Source: Bacteroidota bacterium
GTDB lineage: Bacteria > Bacteroidota > Bacteroidia > Chitinophagales > Chitinophagaceae
Direction of reading: 5' to 3'
NCBI GenBank assembly: GCA_013286315.1
Contig: JABDFX010000001.1
Span: 40,300 to 104,299 of the forward strand
DNA length: 64,000 bases
Part shown: positions 17,729 through 27,370 of the stretch, piece after piece
Layout: each line of letters starts with the position of its first letter
Numbering within the stretch: position 1 is the first letter of the stretch
Made by a program: the position numbers and the translations under genes
The notes under the pieces: generated by a model
Seen by the model: only the letters and a program-made list of their open reading frames with translations
What the model was told of the DNA's origin: nothing
Databases searched by the model: none

Positions 17729-18554
17729 AAGACCTTAGTTTCTTCCATCCGAGTTTTGCCTTATCCGGCTGTAACTTTGCCATCGATTTAAGTATACCAA
17801 TAATGTTTTTCCCTTTATTCCTTCGTAAGATCTTTGAAGCAATATCACGACTCAATGGACAATCGGGACTCTTTAAATACCGGATCATGATCCTTTCGTA
17901 ATCCAAATCAAATTTACTCAGGCTGTTCTGCTCCTGTTCGTTGTGTTCGCGACTCCATACAATGCCCTCATTCATCAAAACCACATCGTGTTTAAGGGCA
18001 AGTCTATGCCACATTTCACAGTCGCTTACCATTCTGGCGGAGCCGAAACCACCCACTTCGTCAAATACCTTTTTGCGGATAATAGATGAAAGGGGCGCTT
18101 TGTGAAAAAGGCCGGGTCCAAGGTAGTGATATTCGTAGGCCTCTTTTGGAGTCAGAACAAAGGGAAACGGTCCCTTTTTATTTTGTGGTAAAGAACATAA
18201 ACCCCAACCTGAATCCGGGAATTTGTTCATTGAATCGACTAAGATCCCCAGTCCCCAGGGATATAAATAATCATCCGAATCCACATATTTCAGGAATTCC
18301 CCCTTCGCATGAGAGGCCGCTTTATTTCTGTTTGGATAATCGCCGAGGTTTTTTTCGTTGATGTGAACTTTTACCCTTTCGTCCTTTACCGCATATCCCC
18401 TCGCTATATTTACTGTTTCATCAGCAGAATGATCATCCACGATAATCAACTCAAAATTTGAATATTCAGAAGCAAGAACGCTTTCAATTGCAGCACCAAT
18501 ATACTTGTCCCTATTATAACAAGTCATCAAAATACTTACCAGTGGCAATTCCAT
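17721..18554 (-). CDS. GT2 family glycosyltransferase
   Basis: 277 aa GT-A enzyme. VSILMTCYNRDKYIGAAIES at residues 6-25, LIIVDDHSADET near 36 and LKYVDSDDYLYPWGL with the DxD metal motif near 89 are clear. It uses a nucleotide sugar in the cytoplasm with inverting chemistry. A late EHNEQE segment may be part of the acceptor site. Specificity is unknown. Confidence 0.92.
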   Translation of the reverse strand: MELPLVSILMTCYNRDKYIGAAIESVLASEYSNFELIIVDDHSADETVNIARGYAVKDERVKVHINEKNLGDYPNRNKAASHAKGEFLKYVDSDDYLYPWGLGILVDSMNKFPDSGWGLCSLPQNKKGPFPFVLTPKEAYEYHYLGPGLFHKAPLSSIIRKKVFDEVGGFGSARMVSDCEMWHRLALKHDVVLMNEGIVWSREHNEQEQNSLSKFDLDYERIMIRYLKSPDCPLSRDIASKILRRNKGKNIIGILKSMAKLQPDKAKLGWKKLRSYE

Positions 18555-18606
18555 TTATTTTTATATGGTAGTATGATAATTTATCAGAGTCGCGTCCGAT
18601 AATAGA

Positions 18607-19701
18607 TCACACAAAATATTTTTTTAAATTATTTATTGGTCTCTCAATGAATGTCCAGGAAAGGCTCGCAATCACAAACAATAAAATGCTTTGAACGACA
18701 AATGAAGCTATGGGACTTTGAATCCATCCGGGATTAATAATATGAATAGACAACGGATATGCAGTCTCCTCCCCCTTTATGCATCTTAATAACCAGGGTA
18801 TAAAATTGTGATAGACATACAGACCATAGCTAATCTTTCCAAGATACCTGATGACCTGATTATTTAGTATTGCCGCTGGTATCCCCTTATAACCCCTGAC
18901 AGCACCCAGAATGAGATAAAACGAAGCAACCGATACCGCTAATCCAAACAAATAGGATAGATTAAAAATAAATATTACACAAGCCAGGATTACTGAGCTT
19001 AAAAATCCAAGCCCAACCGGAATACGCGTAAAAAAATGAGAAAATTTATTTTCTTCCAATAAATATAATGCTAACAAAGCTCCCATTCCAAAAGCATCAA
19101 AACAACTTATTGGCAAAACATCATAAAAACTAAAAAACAAGCCGGATGATTTAAAGAAAATGAATTTAAAAATAATACTCAAACCGATTATTGCCGGGAA
19201 AAGATATTTTAGAAAATCCAGCGGGATAATAAATATCATGAAAGGCCAAAGTAAGTAAAATTGTTCTTCCACTCCGAGTGACCAAAAGTGTGAAAGCATC
19301 CCTGGCCACTCATGAATTTTAAAAAATAAAAAATTGGGGGTATACGTTACATACCATAGAAAATGCCCGTCAAAAGCCAAAGGAACAAATGCAAAAACCA
19401 GAAAAATAACCAGAAAATACAATGGGAAAATCCTTAATGTCCTTCTGATATAAAAGGTTTTAATAGCCTTACCAAATGATGTCAACCCTTTATCTAATTC
19501 CCTCTTCTGATAAAGTAAATTCGACGAAATTAAAAATCCACTTAAAACAAAGAAAAAAGTAACTCCTAAATAGCCATTGGGTATTAAGTTGATCCTATTG
19601 TTGGGTAACCAATGGTAAATGATGACTAAAAAAACTGCAAAAAAACGAAAACTGTCAAGCTGCGGTAAATACTTTAACCGGGTATATGAAGCCGAATTAA
19701 T
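18607..19701 (-). CDS. Acyltransferase 3 family protein without a normal start codon
   Basis: The frame carries a full acyltransferase-3 protein of about 364 aa: YLPQLDSFRFFAVFLVIIYH near the N-terminus, then NGYLGVTFFFVLSGFLI, YIRRTLRIFPLYFL and SLGVEEQFYLLWPF. The first ATG/GTG/TTG in frame is TTG 19485, which would remove the LDSFR catalytic region. Upstream in frame only ATT (19701) is a possible start before a TAA at 19707. So the gene either uses ATT, has lost its start, or was altered by one base. It would O-acylate a sugar at the inner membrane. Confidence 0.75.
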   Translation of the reverse strand: MNSASYTRLKYLPQLDSFRFFAVFLVIIYHWLPNNRINLIPNGYLGVTFFFVLSGFLISSNLLYQKRELDKGLTSFGKAIKTFYIRRTLRIFPLYFLVIFLVFAFVPLAFDGHFLWYVTYTPNFLFFKIHEWPGMLSHFWSLGVEEQFYLLWPFMIFIIPLDFLKYLFPAIIGLSIIFKFIFFKSSGLFFSFYDVLPISCFDAFGMGALLALYLLEENKFSHFFTRIPVGLGFLSSVILACVIFIFNLSYLFGLAVSVASFYLILGAVRGYKGIPAAILNNQVIRYLGKISYGLYVYHNFIPWLLRCIKGEETAYPLSIHIINPGWIQSPIASFVVQSILLFVIASLSWTFIERPINNLKKYFV

Positions 19702-19707
19702 AAATTA

Positions 19708-20940
19708 CTAGTTATGCAAGGATTCTAAATAATCAGCCATTTTGTCTCCTACGATATCCCAGTCATATTCACTTTTTACAAAGAGAAATGCCTCATTGGC
19801 AATATTATTTGCTAACTGAGGGTCTTGCAATAATTCTACAACCTTATTTGCAAACAACCCGGGATTATCCGCTATCAATATGTTATTCTGATCAGTATAG
19901 TTTATCCCTTCGGCGCCGATGGTTGTTGAAACAACCGGAACCTTATACGCCATGGCCTCCATAAGCTTTAAGCGGGTTCCGCTTCCGGACAATAAAGGCA
20001 CAATGGCAATGGACGCTTTTCTATAATATGTATCAATCCTTTCGACACCCCCATGGTTAATAATTGAATTATTTTGAAGTAAACCCGACAATTCCTTACC
20101 AGGAATTCCCCTCCCAACCACTGACAATTTCGCATCCGGTATCTGCGTCAAAACCAAAGGGAAAACTTCCTTACAAAACCAGGTAAGACCTTCCGTGTTT
20201 GGCAAATAATCAATGGATCCGCAAAAAAGTATTTCAAGAGGTTCTTTCTTAATTTCCATTCCCGGATTACGTTGTATTTCGGATATGCCTACTCCGTTAG
20301 GAACTACCGTACCCGAAAGTTTTCCCTGATTCATCTCTATTAATTGTTCGAGATCAGTCTGACTGCAGGCAAATATCTTCATACCGTATTTAAACAAAGA
20401 AGTTTCAACCCTTTCAACATGTTTATATGCCGAATTACTTATAACCCCCTTTTCCCTGGCAACAAGGGCAAGTTTGGAATTTATATTATAGGCATCGTAA
20501 ACGACAGGTATACCGGGACGAATCCGCCTTACAAGTTTGCTCAGGTTCAGAATCGCCATATCTTCCAAAATGACATAGTCAAATGAGGAATTTTTCAAAA
20601 TTCCCTTCATCTGTGGATACAATAATATGTATTGATGGTCTGCAGACTCGCTCAGGGAACGGTTCCACAACCTGAATCTAATGGCATTGGCAAATTTATC
20701 CGGGAGAAATGAAAACAAGTCAAAAATTCTTTTATTTTCTTTTGTACTATAAATATTGCATTTTTTTATGGCGGGGAATTCGGATTGTGATTTAAAAAAT
20801 GATTCCCTGTCCTGGCTCATCAGGGCAGTAACATGATAATGTTTGCACAATTGATTTAACAGGTTAAAGCATCTTTGCATGCCCCCGCTTGCCGGCGGAT
20901 ATATATTATTGAAGGGAATAACCATCAAAACGTTTTTCAT
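19708..20940 (-). CDS. GT4 family glycosyltransferase
   Basis: 410 aa. The N-terminal MKNVLMVIPFNNIYPPASGG with the PASGG acceptor-side loop, and C-terminal ILFCGSIDYLPNTEGLTWF, SVVGRGIPG, IAIVPLLSGSGTRLKLMEAMA and KVPVVSTTIGAEGI, are a textbook GT4 pattern with the GSGxRxKxxEAM donor site. It acts on the cytoplasmic face. The ATG is 4 bases from the gmd start-side neighbour and clear. Confidence 0.93.
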   Translation of the reverse strand: MKNVLMVIPFNNIYPPASGGMQRCFNLLNQLCKHYHVTALMSQDRESFFKSQSEFPAIKKCNIYSTKENKRIFDLFSFLPDKFANAIRFRLWNRSLSESADHQYILLYPQMKGILKNSSFDYVILEDMAILNLSKLVRRIRPGIPVVYDAYNINSKLALVAREKGVISNSAYKHVERVETSLFKYGMKIFACSQTDLEQLIEMNQGKLSGTVVPNGVGISEIQRNPGMEIKKEPLEILFCGSIDYLPNTEGLTWFCKEVFPLVLTQIPDAKLSVVGRGIPGKELSGLLQNNSIINHGGVERIDTYYRKASIAIVPLLSGSGTRLKLMEAMAYKVPVVSTTIGAEGINYTDQNNILIADNPGLFANKVVELLQDPQLANNIANEAFLFVKSEYDWDIVGDKMADYLESLHN

Positions 20941-20944
20941 AGGC

Positions 20945-21898
20945 TCAAGATGCTAACTCTTCTTCCAGTAATTTGTCTAACAAATCTTCGCTATCCATTG
21001 AATACTTCCAATCTAATTCGCTCTTTGCTTTACCCGGGTCGCCGAATATATCTTCAATATCGACAGGTCTGTATAGCTCGTTACTCACTTCGTAAAATGC
21101 AGAATTGATACTTAATTTTTTAAATATATATTCAATAATATTTCTAAGACTGATCGATTGTCCCGAACAAAGAATATAATCATCTGGTTTTTTCGATTGC
21201 ATCATTAAATACATTCCTTCGACATATAATGGCGCGTATCCGAAATCCCTTCGGATATCAATGTTTCCAACCAAAAGTTTTGAATTTCCGCCGCGACTGA
21301 TTTTTACACTTTCAGTCAAAACCTTTTTCATAAAGAAGTTACCACTTCTTAAAAAGGATTCATGGTTAAACAAGATACCACAGCAAATAAACATGTTGTA
21401 ACTCTCACGATAATGAATGCAGCTCCAATGAGCTGCTGCTTTGGATATCGCATAAGGACTAACTGGATGCAACACACTGTTTTCCGTAATGGGTAAACTA
21501 CTTACCTTTCCGTACATCTCACTGCTACTTGCCTGGTAAAATTTAATACTTCTGTCAACCAGTTTTATCGCTTCCAATAAATTGAAAACTGACATGGTAT
21601 TGAAATGAAAAGTGCCGATCGGCTGTCTGAATGACAATGATACTGAGCTTTGAGCCGCGAGATTATATATTTCAGCGGGTTTATATTGCGTGAGAATTTT
21701 AATAATCTGAGAAATATCGAGCAGATCACATTCTTCGATCAGGACTTTATTTCTGATTTTCAAATATTCTAACCCCCTTAAATCAGATGTTCCACTACTT
21801 CTGACGAGCCCAATCACGTTATGGCTTTTTCCAAGTAACAGGGCTGCCAGATAGGCTCCATCCTGTCCAGAGATGCCGGTTATGATTGTGGTCTTCAA
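20945..21898 (-). CDS. gmd: GDP-mannose 4,6-dehydratase
   Basis: 317 aa extended SDR. TGISGQDGAYLAALLLGKSH at residues 7-26 is diagnostic for Gmd. QASSSEMYG and SPYAISKAAAHW give the catalytic Ser/Glu and YxxxK, and LFNHES and DIRRDFGYAPLYVEGMY follow as in Gmd. It makes GDP-4-keto-6-deoxymannose. With the DegT gene at 30301-31398 it can supply GDP-perosamine. No fucose synthase (Fcl) was seen here. Confidence 0.93.
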   Translation of the reverse strand: MKTTIITGISGQDGAYLAALLLGKSHNVIGLVRSSGTSDLRGLEYLKIRNKVLIEECDLLDISQIIKILTQYKPAEIYNLAAQSSVSLSFRQPIGTFHFNTMSVFNLLEAIKLVDRSIKFYQASSSEMYGKVSSLPITENSVLHPVSPYAISKAAAHWSCIHYRESYNMFICCGILFNHESFLRSGNFFMKKVLTESVKISRGGNSKLLVGNIDIRRDFGYAPLYVEGMYLMMQSKKPDDYILCSGQSISLRNIIEYIFKKLSINSAFYEVSNELYRPVDIEDIFGDPGKAKSELDWKYSMDSEDLLDKLLEEELAS

Positions 21899-21924
21899 AT
21901 ACTATTTCTTTGCAGTCTGTAAAT

Positions 21925-22686
21925 TCAGTTCAACCTCGCGGCTGTAATTAATCCATACCCTCCGGAAATTCTTTCATCGGAAATGATTTTCATCCCAAAT
22001 TCATTCAATCTGTTCATCACATCTTCAGGGGTTTTGCTTTTATTGGCCCACAAATGGTATTCCATGGTAACTGATTTCACTCCTCTCCATAATGAAGTAT
22101 CTTCGAGCAATTCCCATTCGGCTCCCTCACAATCTATTTTTACAATATCGATATTTCCTCCGGCACGCTGAACCAGTTTGGAGAATGCGGTTCCCGTGAT
22201 ATTACCTTTTTCTGAATATTCAGTTTGCGTATGTAATTCAGATTTGCCGAAATTCAGCCTCAATTTGCAATCCGTCAAACTGACTGCTTCATAGTACACT
22301 TTCGCATTAAGTAAATGCGCATTGTGACTAAGCACTGATTCTAAAATCTTATTAGGTTCATAACAGGTGATTGATGCATGGGCAAAATGCTGACGGGCTG
22401 CGATAGCAAAAAGTCCCTGATTTGCGCCTATGTCTACGATAACCCTAACTTCTGAAAGTAATTTTTTCAAATCGGTCAAATGATAACAATCATTGATGCA
22501 GATTTCATTGAACTCAAAAGCCATTTCCGCACTTGAAAAATCCATGAATTTAAATCTTTTCGATTTTCCATTGATGCGCAGGCACTCCGGGACAAACAAC
22601 TCTTTATCCCTGAAATAAAAAATTCCATACTTTGCTGACTTCAATCGCTTTTTTAAACCACTTATTTTTCTTTTTAGATAATTCAC
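21925..22686 (-). CDS. FkbM family methyltransferase
   Basis: 253 aa. Motif I is VRVIVDIGANQGLFAIA near residue 86, followed by SITCYEPNKIL, and the later IDIVKIDCEGAEWELL is the FkbM signature with C in place of V. It probably methylates a sugar of the glycan. It lies directly after the glycosyltransferase encoded at 22687-23733, whose stop abuts its start. Confidence 0.88.
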   Translation of the reverse strand: MNYLKRKISGLKKRLKSAKYGIFYFRDKELFVPECLRINGKSKRFKFMDFSSAEMAFEFNEICINDCYHLTDLKKLLSEVRVIVDIGANQGLFAIAARQHFAHASITCYEPNKILESVLSHNAHLLNAKVYYEAVSLTDCKLRLNFGKSELHTQTEYSEKGNITGTAFSKLVQRAGGNIDIVKIDCEGAEWELLEDTSLWRGVKSVTMEYHLWANKSKTPEDVMNRLNEFGMKIISDERISGGYGLITAARLN

Positions 22687-23733
22687 CTAATTTTTGATGC
22701 CGCCTATTACCATTTTCTTTGTTATGTCAAGAAGTGCATTCGGTTCGCCGAAGTAAAACCTGCCATAGTGTTCGATAAAATTATTGAACACATATTCCGG
22801 CGTGTGTTTGAGATTATAAGTATGCATTAAATTCTTCAATTTGTTTTCCAGATCCATGTCACCATCATAGACCTGAAAGCAGGCCGGCAACAATCCGGGT
22901 CCCATAGATACCGGATTTTCATCCAGGCGCCACGCCATGGGCCAGGAACTATTTGGGGTAAAAACATATGTCCCGCAGGCGAGACACTCTGAGATAGGCA
23001 AACCAAAGGTTTCAGGAAAGGCAAGAAAAAAAACGGCAGCCTTGGAATATAACCTCCGGATTTCATCAATCGGGTACTTCCCTTCCAATGCGATATACTT
23101 AACTCCCAGTTTTTTGAGCACAGACAGTTGCTGTTTTCTCTGGGTCTCATATCCCGGCTGTGCAAAATCAATCAAAGCAAAAAATTCATCTTTTTCTGTT
23201 GGTTTCAATAACTCTTTATTATCCAGGTTAACGCCTATAACCGCCTGATTTTGTTTCAGATCAGTTTTTACTTCCATCAGACCTGTTACGAATAGATTAT
23301 AATCATATAAAAGCTCATCATAATCATCGTCATTCATTTGTTTCTTTTTATTCAGCGGAGCTGAATCCAGCGGGCTTTCGGTATAACTGATGATGCAGCC
23401 TTTATAACGATTTCTTAGTTCCTTTATCGCAAAAAAATTTTTCCAAAAGGCATTGGGATAACACTCGGATAAAATAATCGCATCATAATTGCTGATTTCC
23501 TGAATTAATTTACGATCAGCAAAATAATGGGTCAGTTTATTTCTGATCCTGAATTGAAGATTATTATGCCATCTCTTTGGTTTGTCATTCAGTGGTAATA
23601 ACCGCATAAGCATCGGGATGCTGTCATAAAATATCCTATTTTCTATACCCAGATCTTTTAACATAGCTTGTAAGCCAAGCGAAATGATATTGGGGAAACA
23701 GGCACCTGGCCTGGAAAAAATAGCTATTCTCAC
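22687..23733 (-). CDS. Glycosyltransferase, GT-B fold
   Basis: 348 aa. The C-terminal half has AAVFFLAFPETFGLPISECLACGTYVF, the donor-site E-x-F-G-L-x-x-x-E motif of GT4-like enzymes, while the N-terminal half (MRIAIFSRPGACFPN) is atypical. YIALEGKYPIDEI precedes the donor site. It belongs to the locus by 4-base overlap with the WbsX-like gene. I would call it GT4-like with unknown substrate. Confidence 0.8.
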   Translation of the reverse strand: MRIAIFSRPGACFPNIISLGLQAMLKDLGIENRIFYDSIPMLMRLLPLNDKPKRWHNNLQFRIRNKLTHYFADRKLIQEISNYDAIILSECYPNAFWKNFFAIKELRNRYKGCIISYTESPLDSAPLNKKKQMNDDDYDELLYDYNLFVTGLMEVKTDLKQNQAVIGVNLDNKELLKPTEKDEFFALIDFAQPGYETQRKQQLSVLKKLGVKYIALEGKYPIDEIRRLYSKAAVFFLAFPETFGLPISECLACGTYVFTPNSSWPMAWRLDENPVSMGPGLLPACFQVYDGDMDLENKLKNLMHTYNLKHTPEYVFNNFIEHYGRFYFGEPNALLDITKKMVIGGIKN

Positions 23734-24842
23734 GATTGATGAAAGTTTTTACTTTTTTCATAATCGTGAATGGCTCCTTTAAATGCCTGCAGAAATTGGT
23801 GCCCATACAAACTGTCAGGCTCCAGAAAGTTGCCCTCGGCCCATTCATTCCACGATTTTAATATTACAATTTTCTCCTGGTCAGGTTTGTTTTCTGTCTG
23901 CTCAAATGCCTTTACGCACAATTTACGAAATAGTGCTGGAGAAGATTTCTCAAAAAGCCATCCATCCTTCCCGCTTCTTGGCGTATTATCCCATCCAGGA
24001 TATATTAACGGGTATTCTTTAGGAGTCATTGAATGATCAGGATACCGGTTTACATAATTTTTATACTGAATGATAACCGGAAGTTTAAACTTCTCACCTC
24101 TTATTTCATTAAAGTCAATATTCAACATTTTGTGTAATGCCTTATCTACCAGAGTTGGATCTCTGAGTTTATGCAACTGGGGACCTAATTCCGAAATAGC
24201 GCTGTAACCATACAGGTTATTATCCCATTCAGGAGGCATGTGCATTCCCACAAAATGAATTCCATTCAGTCCTTCTTTAATGGCAAGATTTTGCCAAACA
24301 CTTGTAAATAACTCAGGAGATGGCATTTCCATTGGGCGGAATACAAATACCAGTTTCCTGCCGTTTACCTCGATATATCGATTGTCGTGAAAAGCTTCTA
24401 ATAAGCTATAAAAATGTTTCTCAAAATCTTCGATACCTGGATAGGTTTGTTCGATTAATGTCTTTTTATTAGACAAACCATGCCAGGTTCCTGACCATGT
24501 TTGATTAGCCCAGGATATGCAAAACGGAAAATCCGGTTTTTTTGATTCTACCATCTCTAAAAATGGTCGTTCGATAATCCGCCGCCCGGCAAACCAGTAA
24601 TGCCAATAACAAAACCCGTAAATACCATATGACTTTGCCAGATCTGATTGGGCCTCCCTGACTTCAGGAACCCGTAAATCATAAAATCCAAGGTCGCCGG
24701 GAAGCCGGGGTTGTAAATGACTTTTGTATATGGGCTTCGCCTTGGTAACATTTGTCCATTCGGTAAATCCCTTTCCCCACCATTCGTCATTTTCGGGAAT
24801 TGGATGGAACTGGGGCAGATATAAAGCGATTGATCTGATCAT
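23730..24842 (-). CDS. WbsX-like protein (GH99-like domain)
   Basis: 370 aa. The N-terminus IALYLPQFHPIPENDEWWG, then GFTEWTNVTKAKPIYKSH, GIYGFCYWHYWFAGRRIIE and FCISWANQTW are diagnostic for the WbsX/GH99-like family found in O-antigen and rhamnan loci. WbsX is listed as a glycosyltransferase-like protein, yet its fold is that of endo-mannosidase GH99; which reaction it carries out here is not settled. KSWNEWAEGNFLEPD near the end holds conserved acidic residues. Its stop overlaps the next gene by 4 bases. Confidence 0.9.
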   Translation of the reverse strand: MIRSIALYLPQFHPIPENDEWWGKGFTEWTNVTKAKPIYKSHLQPRLPGDLGFYDLRVPEVREAQSDLAKSYGIYGFCYWHYWFAGRRIIERPFLEMVESKKPDFPFCISWANQTWSGTWHGLSNKKTLIEQTYPGIEDFEKHFYSLLEAFHDNRYIEVNGRKLVFVFRPMEMPSPELFTSVWQNLAIKEGLNGIHFVGMHMPPEWDNNLYGYSAISELGPQLHKLRDPTLVDKALHKMLNIDFNEIRGEKFKLPVIIQYKNYVNRYPDHSMTPKEYPLIYPGWDNTPRSGKDGWLFEKSSPALFRKLCVKAFEQTENKPDQEKIVILKSWNEWAEGNFLEPDSLYGHQFLQAFKGAIHDYEKSKNFHQS

Positions 24843-25732
24843 TAACGCCTGGCGTAATTATATCTATTCAGGCGTAAAAAATTATTCAAATAATTTTTCA
24901 ACACCGTTGCCTTTTTCCCCGTATGCCAAACGGAAAAAAAAAGAAAATAAAAAGATTTAAAGTATTTTCCTTCGCCCAGGAATTTATTTGAAATATTAAA
25001 AAAGACCCAGGAATATTGTCTATAGAGCTTATTAAAGTAACCCGTCTTGTGGTATTTTTTCAGATTCAATACAATATCCTCACTGGTAAATTTATCATTG
25101 TTACTTTTAGTACTGACACCGCCCGCAAAAAAACGTGAAACTATTTCATCCTGATATTGAACCTTCGCAAATGCGAAACACCTGTGATTTAAATCCCAGT
25201 CTGCAGAGGTTTTGTAATCAATATTGTAATTTCCCAGCTTGCTGAAGACAGTCTTTCTATAAAATATCCCCTGCTGACATATATTTTTTTCGAATAATCT
25301 TTCGAGAGAAAATTCACCATCATATATATCTCCGTCCTTTGCCCAGGCTGTGGTTCCGATTATTTTGACATTACCATATACAAAATCCGAGAGTGATGGC
25401 TTTAGCACAGCAGCCATTCGGGACAATATATTATTGTCATATAACTGATCATCAGAACCTAAGAATAGCAACCACTCGCCGGTTGCTCTTTCAATACCCT
25501 TATTCATGGCATCATAAACACCTGCATCCTTTTCAGATATAAAAGATATTTTTTCATTTCCCATTGCAATAGATTTTACAACACCCAATGTATTGTCCGT
25601 AGACAACCCGTCTATAATCATTATTTCAAAATCCTCAAATGACTGATTCATGATACTTTCCAGGCAATGGAGGATATGCGTTTCTGCGTTGAAGGAAGGA
25701 ATAATAATTGTAATAAAAACCTCAGGGCGCAT
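24842..25732 (-). CDS. GT2 family glycosyltransferase
   Basis: 296 aa GT-A protein: ITIIIPSFNAETHILHCLES at residues 7-26, MIIDGLSTDNT, DAGVYDAMNKGIERATGEW and LFLGSDDQLYDN with the DD metal motif. This subgroup (WcaA/Tuf-like) is common in colanic-acid and O-antigen loci. Its stop and the WbsX start share base 24842. The C-terminal 60 residues are basic and aromatic-rich, maybe for membrane contact. Confidence 0.92.
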   Translation of the reverse strand: MRPEVFITIIIPSFNAETHILHCLESIMNQSFEDFEIMIIDGLSTDNTLGVVKSIAMGNEKISFISEKDAGVYDAMNKGIERATGEWLLFLGSDDQLYDNNILSRMAAVLKPSLSDFVYGNVKIIGTTAWAKDGDIYDGEFSLERLFEKNICQQGIFYRKTVFSKLGNYNIDYKTSADWDLNHRCFAFAKVQYQDEIVSRFFAGGVSTKSNNDKFTSEDIVLNLKKYHKTGYFNKLYRQYSWVFFNISNKFLGEGKYFKSFYFLFFSVWHTGKKATVLKNYLNNFLRLNRYNYARR

Positions 25733-25744
25733 AATGAGAATAAT

Positions 25745-26611
25745 CTATCTGGATTTCACAAACTTACCTTTTTCATTATCATAGGCAACCATCTTCTGTT
25801 TTTCATTTGTATAGTTTAGAAACCCAAATCGTCGGACAAGAGCTGAGATCCAGGTATACTTCCTTTCCAGGTTCAATTTTTTTAATATTACTTTATCTTC
25901 ATTAGGTAATTCCTTTATGTGCAAGTCTATTACCTGATCACATTCCTGAAGATAAGAAGGATAATACTTCTCCGATTGTTGACCTTTGCGTAGTCTGAAT
26001 GCGCCGATGAGTGCCGGCGTAATAAATTGCTCAGCATACTTATAAAATCTCATCCATAGTTCAAAATCTCCCGCATATTTATAATCACTCGAAATACTGG
26101 CTCCCGATTTTTCCCATAAAGACCTACGCCAATAAGTTGATTCCTGTTGAATAAATATCCCATCATGATACTCCTTTCGATAAAATGAAAATCTGGAAGA
26201 TCTTTGCGGACGTTGAAATACAATCCTGCCAGATTCATCCGCCATACAGGGATATCCCTGCAGCCACTCAACATCAGCATTGTTTTGAAATATATCAGCC
26301 AGAGTGAATAAAGACTTGTTCAGTAACAGGTCATCAGAATTCAGCCAGCCCATGATTTCTCCTGTCGCCTTTTTAAATCCGCGGTTCAGCGCATCGTACA
26401 TTCCATCATCCTTTTGAGAAGTAAAGTATGTTATATGTTGTTCATATTTTTTTATGACCTCCATGCTGTTATCGGTGCTTCCGCCATCCATTATGATATA
26501 TTCAAGATTCGGATATTTTTGGCCAATGACCGACAAGATGGATTCCTCAATAAAGTTTCCCTGATTAAAAGTTGGAGTAACGATAGAAATCTTTGGAAAC
26601 TGATCAGACAT
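25745..26611 (-). CDS. GT2 family glycosyltransferase
   Basis: 288 aa from the ATG at 26611, chosen because MSDQFPKISIVTPTFNQGNF starts directly with the first GT-A strand; the longer frame up to 26704 would overlap the FkbM gene by 100 bases and add an unlike tail. DGGSTDNS, DDGMYDALNRGFKKATGEI and MGWLNSDDLLL give the metal motif. It is the second of two adjacent GT2 genes of the same subgroup, which may be paralogues. Confidence 0.92.
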   Translation of the reverse strand: MSDQFPKISIVTPTFNQGNFIEESILSVIGQKYPNLEYIIMDGGSTDNSMEVIKKYEQHITYFTSQKDDGMYDALNRGFKKATGEIMGWLNSDDLLLNKSLFTLADIFQNNADVEWLQGYPCMADESGRIVFQRPQRSSRFSFYRKEYHDGIFIQQESTYWRRSLWEKSGASISSDYKYAGDFELWMRFYKYAEQFITPALIGAFRLRKGQQSEKYYPSYLQECDQVIDLHIKELPNEDKVILKKLNLERKYTWISALVRRFGFLNYTNEKQKMVAYDNEKGKFVKSR

Positions 26612-27332
26612 ATGAATTATTGGCAAAAACGGGATGGTCCTTTCTGATATAAAAAGCATCGCATTGCCAGAAAGCCTGATCGCCAGGTCTGCGCATGATG
26701 TCAACCATATCTATCAACCTAAAACCCCGGTTTTCCAATTCTGCTGATAATTCATGAAACAATAAGCAGGTTGGGGATATACGGAATCCATATACTTCAA
26801 TGACTAATAGTGAGGTTCTCCCCAATGTTTCTTCAGCTCCTTTTAGGATCGGTAGTTCATACCCATGAGTGTCAAGTTTTAAAAGAATTGACCTTCCGGC
26901 TTCTTTCACGATATCATCTACCCTGACTATTGGAACCCGCCTGGAATTTAGAGTAGGTCCTCCATAAACTCCACTTCCATCCAAATCCGGTGAAACTTCC
27001 AACCATGTTTCACCTGAGGATTCACCGGCAACAGCAAGGTGAAAATTGATATTTTTTGTTGCTATCTTCAACTCCTTTAAATAACCTTCATTTTCAATGA
27101 GTGGCTCAATTAATTCAAACCTGGAGTTTGGCCAAAATTTTAATCCTTTATTGGTCCAGCTGCCCTGAGCAGCACCAATATCCACAATTAGATCTGGTAA
27201 AATGCCTAGTTCTTTCATCCGGAGAAGTCCTTCTTCCATTCCTGTAACATGCACTTGGCTACTATCTATTTTAAAAATATTATACCCGGACTTGTTTATA
27301 ATATATTTAATTAATTTTTTTATCATTCCCAT
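26604..27332 (-). CDS. FkbM family methyltransferase
   Basis: 242 aa. DLIVDIGAAQGSWTNKGLKF near residue 46 is a motif I variant with AAQG instead of ANxG, and ILLKLDTHGYELPILKGA near 164 is the FkbM core with DTHG instead of DVEG. The AAQG/DTHG form is a known sub-branch of the family in polysaccharide loci. It probably methylates a sugar hydroxyl. Its end overlaps the next GT2 start by 8 bases. Confidence 0.87.
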   Translation of the reverse strand: MGMIKKLIKYIINKSGYNIFKIDSSQVHVTGMEEGLLRMKELGILPDLIVDIGAAQGSWTNKGLKFWPNSRFELIEPLIENEGYLKELKIATKNINFHLAVAGESSGETWLEVSPDLDGSGVYGGPTLNSRRVPIVRVDDIVKEAGRSILLKLDTHGYELPILKGAEETLGRTSLLVIEVYGFRISPTCLLFHELSAELENRGFRLIDMVDIMRRPGDQAFWQCDAFYIRKDHPVFANNSYV

Positions 27333-27370
27333 CCAGTCTATTTTATCCGATGAAGAGATTTATTTTCGGA

